A stretch of DNA of 64,000 nucleotides from Porodaedalea pini (taxonomy: Eukaryota; Basidiomycota; Agaricomycetes; Hymenochaetales; Hymenochaetaceae). Location: the NCBI GenBank assembly GCA_002794775.1, contig NBAY01000053.1:62001-126000 (forward strand), read 5' to 3'. The notes beneath the pieces are model-generated. The model had not been told where the DNA came from. It searched no databases and saw only the letters and a program-made list of their open reading frames with translations. Below are positions 54,601 to 64,000 of the stretch, one piece after another (within the stretch, counting starts at the first letter, position 1; each line of letters begins with the position of its first letter). The position numbers and the translations under genes were made by a program.

Positions 54601-55700
54601 TGGGGATGAGTATAGGACGGATGGTGGAGATGGGAGGTAGGGCGAGTATGGATGTGCGGGGAGCCCACCCCCGAGGAACCAGAGCCAGAGCCAGAACCAG
54701 AGTTGGAATTAACAGAGACGGGCGTAGACGACTGATGCTGATGAAGCGCGTGCGCGTGTTCATGCTCGAACGGATCGCGATCAGACGGGTCGAACGTGTA
54801 CATCGCGGTAGCGTCCACGTCGGGTCCCAGTGTTTCTCTTTCTGTTGTCGTTGCTGCTGTTGTTGCCATCGTCGTTGTTCTTGTGGTGGCGTTGACGGTG
54901 TTGGTTGTCGGGGATTGATACCCCGGATACGCATGTGAGTGGACGTGAGTCTGAGTCTGAGTCTGCGGGTGCGACTGTGGCTCTGAGAGCGACGAGTGGA
55001 CCCGAGCTTGATTGTGCGGGTACCCGCCCCCATTCGTATTCGAATGAGGATGAGCGCGAGACGGCGTCGGGGCGAGCGGGCTGAGCGGGGAGAGGCTCGA
55101 CGCCATCTCCCCCACAGAGGTCGCATTCGCGCTGAGAGGGGAGAAGGCGGACAAGTTCGAGAGCGACAGCGAGGATCCAGATGAGAAGGGTGAGCCAGAG
55201 GAGAGCGAGGAGAGCGGAGAGAAGGAGGAGAGTGACGAGTGTGAGTGTGAGTGGTGTGCGTGTGGGCGGAGTGCGTATTGCAGGGAGGATGACGTCGCTG
55301 TCGCGGTCGCAGCTGCTGGTCGTAGCGCTCCCAATCCCATTCCTACTCCCATTCCAGAGCTCTGCCGCGGAGCCTGAGCCTGGCTGGCGTGCACGGGGTA
55401 GAGCGCCGACTGCCCCTGCCCATGCGTCGCGTAACCTGTTCCCCAAAGAAAATATAAATTTGTAAATATAAAATTATCATCTTCGTTGAGTAGGAAATGA
55501 CGATGCGTACCGCCATAAGCACCTTGGACGGCGTACAGCGCACTCGCGTTAGGCGCATCGTAGCCAGCACTAGATGTGTTTGGCGAAGAGAGAGGGGCAG
55601 ACACTGACGCAGCCGCAGACGCGTCGGGCTCGGGCCAGGTGTAGGCTCCATGCGGGTGGGTGTTGATAGACATGGAAGCAGAGAGCGGAGTGCCATGCAC
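51690..55700 (-). CDS. Large low-complexity protein, possible transcription regulator
   Basis: Starts MHGTPLSASMSINTHPHGAY. The first intron (55436-55510, 75 nt) is in frame. The protein is rich in Ser, His, Gln, Asn and Gly runs. It has a possible SUMO-type motif (PRVKTEPD), a conserved-looking block ('NASAAMRACMGVFRLDPFAQ', then LNGVALRCGFV) and, after a Lys/Glu-rich linker, 'GPLAVEPVLIEFQLYFEGM'. Further blocks are 'RTRYFDPSGYIRVVEAPSPV', poly-Q, and the end 'GPTVQALERRWGDVLQRVHG'. Coding sense passes between frames at least four times (near 54230, 53850, 53600 and 52000). I could not tell introns from indels or assembly errors in repeats. The composition resembles fungal regulatory proteins, but no DNA-binding domain was recognised. 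Exons are approximate. Confidence 0.45.
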
Positions 55701-57332
55701 GTCAGCGCGGGACGTGTCGTGTGTCGGAGTCGGAGTCGGAGTCGATCAGGGCGATCCGTTCTTTTCCTTTCGTATGCTTTGCGAAGCGGCGAAATACTAT
55801 ATAAAGGACTGAAGCTGTGGGCGCCCGGAGACGGGGGACGAGAGGCAGAAACAGGAAACTGGGAAACAGGGGAACTCGGGTGCGTGCGTATGTATGCGTT
55901 CACCGAACGAGGCCGGCTGGAGCGAGGATCGGGGATCGAGGAATGGGCCGGGATCTGAGGCGTGTTGTTGATGTTGGTGATGCTGATGTTGATGAGGGCG
56001 TGCGCGACCGAGGGAGCGATGATGGGCGGGATGCAGGCGATGTGCGGAGAGACTGCGGGATGCGGTGGAATGCCGAGTATATGCGAGGACAGCGAAGGTT
56101 CAGCAACGTCGCGGGTGCCGGCAGAGAAACGGCCACTCGCACCAGAGCTCCGGCTGCCTATTATAACATGCATATAAAAAGAAATAAAAGGAAGACGTCG
56201 CGTTACGGTTTGCCGCGAAGACGCCAGGCGAGGCCGCGTCGATGTCTAATGATCCGCCGGAACGAGGCAACGCTCCTGAGGGCGTGCATGCATCTGTGCA
56301 TGTTCGCCCAGGGCACCTTACCTTTAAACGCTTACTTCTCCAACGGATCCGCAGGGCAATTCAGTCCCGATCCCTCATACGAATCACCGAAGGCCCTGCC
56401 TGATTCTCTTAGTCCCGACAACCTGGGGCCGAAGAACAGAGCATCAAGCACCGAGCTGACTCCGTCGTTTCCCCCGCTAAGAACAGACCATCCTGACATC
56501 ATCACACGCAAACATCCGCGAAACACGACAGCGCAGCGTCACCTTTATCATCTCCCCTCCTGCAGTACCAGTTCCCCCGACTCGAATCGAATCAGATACC
56601 CGGTGTCACTAGTACTGCCAGCAGCGTCTGTATATACACACCCTCTTCAGATATTAGATAGAAGCCTCAGCCAAGAATACGCGATCGTAGCTAGCCCATT
56701 CCCGTCATTTAGTCCCGCTTTCCTCGCAGCCCAGCGCCCCGGAATCCAGCTCCAGCTCCAGCGACGTGCCCATCGATCCCACACAATTGACTTGTCATTA
56801 CGACACATCGGAAGAGAACAACAGGGCAATTCAGTGGTCTCGAACTTTGGAAGCGGCCAGTCAAGGTGTGCGGGTATGCGGCAGCACAGGCCGAGCGTGA
56901 GTCGAGTCGGCTGTGCCCACGGATTTCATGACGTTGCATGAAGGCGAAGCGTGCATTGCGTACTGCGTATTGAGCCAATATTAACGTAGAGTTTGAGTTC
57001 AGGTTTCGAACCTCCCCGAGCCTCGAGTTTTCTTATGTACATGTACGATCGGACAAGAAAGACTATATTGCAAGTCCCAACTGGCAGCAGACAGTTTGAG
57101 CGCACGCGGCCTTCGCGCCAGAATCACACGACCCACCCCTGAGAACCCCCCGTCCACAGACTACAGCATATAGATCCAGATCGAGAGGCGGGAGAAGACC
57201 GTTAATCTTTTCACTTTTTTTTTTTTTGCAAAGTTCCACCCAAAGAAATCCGAGATCGCGTCGTAAAAGGAAAAGACAAAGGCTTTTGATGAAATGACGC
57301 GCTCGGCTCGGCTAATCGGCAGATCACTGATC

Positions 57333-57408
57333 AGAGCTTTCAAACTCCGCGAACGCTGGACCTACACACACAAGGCGCATCATTCTCACATGGCCAGAAA
57401 CGGACACT
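57333..57408 (+). repeat. Dispersed repeat, copy A
   Basis: Shares ACACAAGGCGCATCA and TCTCACATG...CCAGAAACGGA, plus CTTTCAAA.TCCGCG upstream, with 63672-63752. Diverged, same orientation. Confidence 0.55.
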
Positions 57409-58963
57409 ATATAATACTATGTACTATGTCTCTCACCTCACCCTGGTCTGTCTGTCTCTGGAGCATGTCGTCGGTTCTGAGGAGTCCTGTATGTGCCAAT
57501 TGCTGCACAAACATTGCCGCGTTTTTTTCGCACTTGGAGCGTCAAATTAAAAGGACTCGAAATACATACATACATACGTATTGGGATGCGACGATGTTTC
57601 GTCTTCCGTCTTCCGAGCCGTCTTCTTTCATTCTCTGACCTCTTACCTTGACAACAGCATCCGAGTCCGAGTCTCCTCAGGAGATATCGGGGATATCGGA
57701 TGCACATACACTCGTTGTGTGTTTTCTGTCTGTGTCATCTGTCTATAATATTAATGCATCAGCCCTAGCTTTGTGTGAATTCTCGCTGCACAGAACACAC
57801 AAAAACACGAAAACACGAAAACACGTCGACTGTCATGATCTCCACAAATGAAGGCGCCCAGAAGATCATAACCCCCCCGCGACGACAATCATGATCACAG
57901 ATCACTGGTGCCCCCGGGGAGCGATATTGATCAGGCTCGCCCTCACTCTCCCTCTCGTAACGACGTGCGCACAGGTCCAGATATAACTTTTTGAAAAAAA
58001 AAAAAAAAAAAACAGTCGAGGCCCGGGCCCCTTAAATTTTAAATTCACCGCATCCCCCTCCCTCTCCTCACGCCTCGCGCCTCGCTCCTCGCTCCAGCCA
58101 CAGCTCCCGATTCCGATCCCAATATCAATAACTCCAATTCAGACTTCTGACTTCTGACTTCAACGCCCCCCTCGTCCCTCGTCCCTCGCCCTTCGTTTTT
58201 TAATTCCAGGCGTGAGTCCCGAGTCAGGACGTCGGTCCGCCCGAGCGTGAGGGAGCGCGTCCGAGTCACGGGTGCTACAGTACGTACCACATACGCAGCA
58301 CTAGCACTAGCACTAGCACATTAATATTAATATTAGTATTTCTCTTGCTGACTGACGGGTGCCCAGTACTAGTGAATGAATTATGAATTATGAATATTGA
58401 TCGCTCATAATATCAATATCAATATCAATATCAATGTTGTCTGCTACTTGGAGTTGGAGCGCTTTCTCCTACATAGTCCTAGTCCTATGTAGTCCTGTCA
58501 TGCCATGCCAAGCGCATCTTCGTTCATCTCATTCTCATTCTCACATTCACATTCGTATTTCATTTCAACCCCCGAGTCCGAATCGCTATTAATACCTGAT
58601 ACTGGTATTATGCCCAGTATCACGACACTGGCACTGGCACTAGCACCAGTGCTGGAGACGCCCCATTCATTCACGTACATAGCGTTTTTCCAGACCCCCG
58701 ACCCCCGACCCCCGATCCCCGATCCAGATCCAGAACTCGAACACGCACGTAGGGCCGACGTCCCCCTACACGCTTAGCGTTAAATCGAATATCAATATTA
58801 ATATTGACACATTGACCTGACGACAACGGCATATATATGCATGATGCTCGGTGCTCGGTGCTCGAGATCGGAAACGCGAATGAAGAAGGAGAGGAGGAGG
58901 AAGAGGAGAGGAAGAGGAAGAGAGGTACGGCATGAGCGTTTAGATCTCCAATTATATACGATA

Positions 58964-58998
58964 TATATATATATATATATCGATATCGATATCCGAGG
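58964..58998. repeat. (AT)n / GATATC microsatellite
   Basis: An uninterrupted TA run followed by ATCGATATCGATATC, forming a long AT-rich palindromic tract. Confidence 0.7.
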
Positions 58999-61900
58999 CG
59001 TGCGCACTGCGCATGCAGTCGGATGTGCCATTAATACTAGTACTGTGCTCCCTCGCACTGTTCGCATTACTCGCGAAAATAGTGCCGACAGAGGCGGTCA
59101 GCGACTCGGAGTGTGGAACACTCTCTCTTTTTCTCTCTCTCTCTTGTCGGAAATGCCCCAATTCCAATTCCGATCGGTGTTCCAATAAAGCGAAGAAAGA
59201 CACAAAAACAAAACCAAAACCAAAAAAAAAACTCACTGGCAAACAACACGCGCGTACGCGCGTACAGTCGTTCAGCTATTCTGGCCTCAAATTTAAAAAA
59301 TGAATGCAAGGAACGCACACGCACGCACGCACTAGCACTAGCACTAAGCGCCACTTCGCCACTAACAATAAACCCACCAGCCAGCCCGAGACTCCCGAAG
59401 GCATGCCATTTTACCAGCGCCAGCGCGCCGGGTGTGTGGCGTTAACCACGGGCCTCCCGTCTCCGCTTGGTGGGGTCATTTTCCATTTTTCCAAACTTCA
59501 GACTTCGTGCGGGGGGGCACGCGCGGCACGCGCACGATGGGCCACAATATTAATATCAATGGAACTGTGGCCCTGGAATGCGGCGCACGCCCTCAGGCTT
59601 TCGCATTGAATGAAGAGTATGCATGTATTTCTGATGCTCGGACGTCGAGATGGACGCCGGAGCAGAGAACGTAATTACCGCGGTCCCTTGCACGAGGCGA
59701 GGCGAGGCGAGGCCTGCGCCCCTCATTTTTGAAGCCAGCGAGATGAAAAACAGAACAGTGAGGATGATGACATCCCGGTAGAGACAAGAGACGGAGATGG
59801 AGATGGAGATGGATAGCGATAGGACGCGCGTCTTGTGTGATGTATGCGAAGCATGGTTTCATTGGACTGCCAAGTGGTCGTACAGATGCTTCGAGGCGTC
59901 TCTTGTTGTCTGAGACGTACCCGGCGGGACAGGGACGCCCTACTGGAGTGTTGTATTTCCGGAATATGGATGTTGATATTGATCGCGTGAATGAGCGCGG
60001 TGAGACGCGCCTGAAGCTTTGCAGCAGTGTCATATTGCTGAGTTTCAGCCCCCTCGGCCCAGAGTACTCTCATCATCTTTGAAAGCAACATTAATGAATT
60101 CAGCCGTGTCCACCCTTCGAATTGAGACGCACCCATGAGCAGCACTCGTCTGGTTCTGATTCCGAATCCAAAGACAAGGTGCCTGGGGCCGGGACCGACG
60201 GCCGTCGCCGCGCCACCACCGCACGCACCGCCGAGTACCCGGGGCTCGGAAGGATCTGCACGCACATCCGCCCTCGCGCCTCTGCGTCCCAGCATTTGCG
60301 GAACACACATGTATGCTGTAACAGCGGCGCAAATCCAGTCCACAGACCGCAGGTTGATGCCAGGGACATGATCGTCCCTCACTGCGAATCGAAGACGGGC
60401 CGGGGGGGTGCGTGTGCCTGCGCCGGGCCAGCGACTCGGGACTCGGATGGCTCAGCTGCTCTATGGCAGACGCGAGACTTTGGGTATTCGTGGCTTTCGT
60501 CGGTCCACGTTCCATGCCTCATAATTCGGAAGCCCCTCCGTGCGGATCCTTGTTCGACTTGAGATGTAGTAAGACCGGTCTTCCGTCTTCGAAGGCCGGG
60601 AAGGCAAGGCGTGTCTGACGATGAATAGAACATAAGTTTGTTTTTGCGCACCGTACCGGTATTCGGATATGAGATGTGGAGAGGGGGACAACGAGAGCAG
60701 TATTAAAATGGGCGTGCAGACTCGGCCCTAGAGCTCATCGCCGCCGTAATAAAGTGCGAAAAATGACAGCAAGCGTTTGACAGAAACAACTTCTCTCTTC
60801 TCCACATCGCTCCGCAGCCGAGAACGATGTGATCTGGCGAAGGGTATACACTGTCAGCTTCCGCGGTATTCTGTGCACGCACACAATAATATAAGGAGGA
60901 GCCAATGACAGCGTACTTACGACAAGCCCAACGTGACCCACCCAATCAGATAAGCCAGAGTCAACGAGCCAATGAGACGCATCTATGCTAGCACCACAGA
61001 CCAGATTTAATGTCCGAGTCCCGTGCACTGCAGTCAGCTGCGCGGTCTAAATTTAATTCTACCAATCACACCAATTAGCGAGCCCCGCATGGGTACATAG
61101 CTCGAAACATGCTTGACGTGACGCGAGCAGCCAGTGATAGTGATAGCGAGCGCTCAGGAGCTAAAGAGCCAACATCAACGTCAACGCGCAACCGCGGTCC
61201 CAATCAAGAGCATGGACCATCAGGTGCCCCTGCCGGCGAATCAACAGCAGAAAGCGGAGCGGAGCCAGGCAGGTCAGAGAAGATTGGAGAGCGCGGGTGT
61301 GCTTCGAAGTTCGCTCTCGACTGTTGCGTGCGGTTTGTATCCAACTGGGAGGCGCCCCTGAGAATCCCAGTGCATGCAGTATCCATCGAAGACGCTGAGC
61401 CCCGATGATCAGATGAGCGTACCCCCGCGGGCTTGGTCGGTGGTTGGAATCAAACTCGATATACGACGATGGGCGTAGACTTGAACCGTCCCTTGTAAGG
61501 TGAGCGATGATAAGATAGTCCAGACACGCGTTTGGATGGTCTATTTCATTTCACATAAAAACAATTGATTTTAAACCATGATCTTGAGGAAGCAAAAACC
61601 AAGAAAGCCCGTGTCTGTTTACAGCAAAAAGAGTCTCAGTACCAGAGCGTAGACAATCAGAATCATGCTTACACCTTCTACACACTCTGTCTGCTTGTAC
61701 GCACAACCTTACGGAACCGCTGATAGAGGCCGACAGAAAGCTTCGACTTCGCGCGAAGGTTTTGAACTCAAGAAACCCAGAAGTCCCATGTGCACCTACA
61801 AAAAGTACAAGGAACGAGCCCCACCTGCCAACGCTATTACGTCCGGAGATGCAGAACGGTGACGCTCTGAGGCAACGCTGGGCCCCCCCCCTCGTTCCTT

Positions 61901-63671
61901 GATCCTTCATGAATCGAAAGTCTGCATAGACGGGGCTATATGGTGCAATCTGGCCTGGCTTCGAGCATTGAGTATGCACTCAATTGAAAGTTTCGAGCTT
62001 TGATCGGGCAGGTGCGCTGGATCGGGGGCACACGGAGTTCAGAACAGATAGTGGCTCCCTAGGCCTGTCGATTGCCGTCTGGTCCGAGTATGGCGAGCAT
62101 CCGAGAGCGAGTCGCAGTCATTAATATTAATATTGTTGATATCAAGTTAGAGAAGGAAAGCGTTCCTGTGAGTAACTGTACTGACCAAGGACAGAGAATC
62201 TAGAGAAAAGCGACTAGTACTGACCGCCAAAGAAGATGCACAAAATTTGTGACGTATGCGTCTCTTTAAGTTTAACGTTTCCGTTTCTCATTCTAAGTTT
62301 TGTCTTCACCGCACCAGCAGCGTCAGCTCTGCCACTTTCGCGTTCTCATCCCAGCTTGCAACTCATCACCGACAACATCGCACTAGTAGTAGTACTCCTC
62401 ACGCCCCAGCTCATCCACATTCGGCTTCCTGGCCCCGCACACATTGCGCCACTCCGTCATCCGGCGCAAACCGAGTCCGCCCGCGAGACACAGGCACACG
62501 TGCAGCGGCGTGTGCGTTCGCCCTAGGCCTGACGCAATGCAGAGCCCAGTGAGCGAGGCGAGGGCCAGCGGAGCGCGCGCGATTCGTGGGTATAGAGTCT
62601 GCTTTTTGGAAGAGACGGACGTCGGTCGTTTACCCGGTCGTGGCGGGTTTCAAAGAAAGTAGCTGGAAAAACTTTGCATGCAGCACGCGAACGTTTTGAT
62701 AGTGATATTAGCGAGATTAGTCGGAGGAGAAATTTAAAGATGCATATGCGCTTACAGTCACAGGATGGACGGTCCCTTGCCGTGGGTCCGCACATGCGGC
62801 AGCCAACAAACATCGAACTTTGAAAGCTCCTGCCCATTGATATTGCGAGGTTTATCACCCTCTTTACAACATCAAGACTCAAAGAGGCCGAGTCCACACG
62901 ATTTGTTCAGTTCCTCGAATCCCACGTGCCCCTGTCTGGTATTGGCTCGTGCCAGAACTTATGAGCACAACGTCGCATGCGAATCTATCCAGATCCAGAG
63001 TGGGAGGGGGAAAGCCTTGAGCAAGAGATCATCAGGAAATCCGAGTCGCGCAGCAGAGAAAAAGAAAAGAAAAGTACATGTATGTAAGATCTAGATATAC
63101 GGATTTGATGTCGTTCCGGCTGATCGGCACACCGTGTTTGGCCCATGGGGCGCTCTATTCGAAGTCCGCGATATTAATATTTTTTTGAAACAGTGGACCG
63201 TGCCCGGGCCTTTGCCTCGAAAGTCGAATCACCCTGACATGCCAGGCCTAGGACAGATAAATTGATAACTGCTTCTCTTTGCACTTCCTTACTTTGGCTT
63301 TTCACCCCCGTCTTCACGAAGCGAAGCGATGTTTTCTAGAAATCGATGTGTAATGGAATGCGATGGAACACAACACGGAAAGTGTAAAGAGAAGAAAAAA
63401 ATCTCTATGGACTTTTTCCGTGGGATTATAGCAACAGGCGTGCTGTTGCCAAACTTCCCCTTTCAGTCGATGTCAAATGCAGTAAACCGTGCTCTGGTCT
63501 GATAGAAAGCACACCTATCTCCTATCGCTGAAAGCAGCAAAATCAAGAAAGGCATGCCGTTTCTTTGCAAGCCTTCCGAAGCTCGGCTAGAAATTATTGT
63601 AGCTGAAACAGTCCACCCAGTGAAACAAGATTTGATGGCGCTCGGCTAACAAGTCGTTTTGGGGGCCTTCC

Positions 63672-63752
63672 TTTCAAAGTCCGCGCCGATGCTTTGACTA
63701 CGAAAGGGTGGACCCACACAAGGCGCATCACTCTCACATGCCAGAAACGGAT
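63672..63752 (+). repeat. Dispersed repeat, copy B
   Basis: Counterpart of 57333-57408, with indels between the shared blocks. Probably the same old repeat family. Confidence 0.55.
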
Positions 63753-64000
63753 AGGTGTATATTTTTTCAAGCTGCTTCCTTGCTTTGACTTTGTACCCTC
63801 TCATATATATTCTTATTCACTAACGTGCGATGCGATAACCATAACACAGGGGGAAACCAATACATGCCAATGGCTCCGAGAAAACCCGACTTGAATACAA
63901 ACACAATATTGCAATTCCAAGCGATCACACGATTCAGACGTCACAGACCTTGTGCGCTTCCCTTTCCCCCTTCCACTTCCCGAGTCCCAGCGAATACTTC

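Larger units (their letters stand above)
55701..64000. other. Gene-poor region with microsatellites and short palindromic words
   Basis: No gene on either strand could be supported; open frames are short or GC-rich shadows. Visible are AT repeats (58964-58984), CACTAG repeats (58295-58318 and 59329-59346), TATCAA repeats (58408-58434), an A18-type run near 57995, GGCGA repeats near 59694, and ATTAATAT words (57747, 58320, 58790, 59545, 62122, 63171). Confidence 0.45.

Noticed and set aside
55817..56941. 374-codon plus-strand open frame
   Set aside because: Arg-rich with no domain, splice pattern or family resemblance. The region is GC-rich and repetitive.

Overview
The window is nuclear DNA of a filamentous basidiomycete, most likely an Agaricomycete mushroom or wood-decay fungus. 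This rests on gene style: many 47-75 nt introns with GT(A/G)AGT-type donors, plus a fungal perilipin-like protein, Sds23-type CBS protein, secreted intradiol dioxygenase, DUF1769 protein, class I phosphodiesterase and BTB/POZ protein. Species cannot be read from the sequence. Most genes are spliced, so no single open frame holds them. I rebuilt exons by eye from frame, splice sites and family resemblance, without alignments.

Layout. 1-4.3 kb: a perilipin-like gene cut by the left edge and a complete Sds23-like gene, both minus strand. 4.9-24 kb: a transposon-rich block with two 6.26-kb Ty3/Gypsy chromodomain retrotransposons (5364-11620 and 13840-20097). Each has 424-bp LTRs and a 5-bp target duplication. 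Between and around them lie GGACC-rich repeats (one split by the second element), a tRNA-derived SINE-like insertion, a 5'-truncated HMG-box gene, an older retroelement relic and a decayed BTB/POZ gene. 24.1-39.5 kb: two decaying ABCC-type transporter genes in convergent orientation, with a one-pass membrane protein gene, a 651-bp inverted-repeat element and an intradiol dioxygenase gene between them. 40.4-48.4 kb: a conserved gene run with DUF1769 protein, cyclic-nucleotide phosphodiesterase and CFA20-domain protein. 48.4-64 kb: one large low-complexity gene on the minus strand, then gene-poor DNA full of microsatellites and ATTAATAT-type words.

The most interesting signals are in the two retrotransposons. 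The inferred 5' end of the transcript is perfectly complementary over 11 nt to the site just inside the 5' LTR, which implies self-priming as in the Tf1/sushi group. Gag and Pol overlap in the -1 frame at a GGGTTTT heptamer followed after 6 nt by a 6-bp stem. About 910 nt of leader before gag holds no ATG in either copy. All three are present in both copies.
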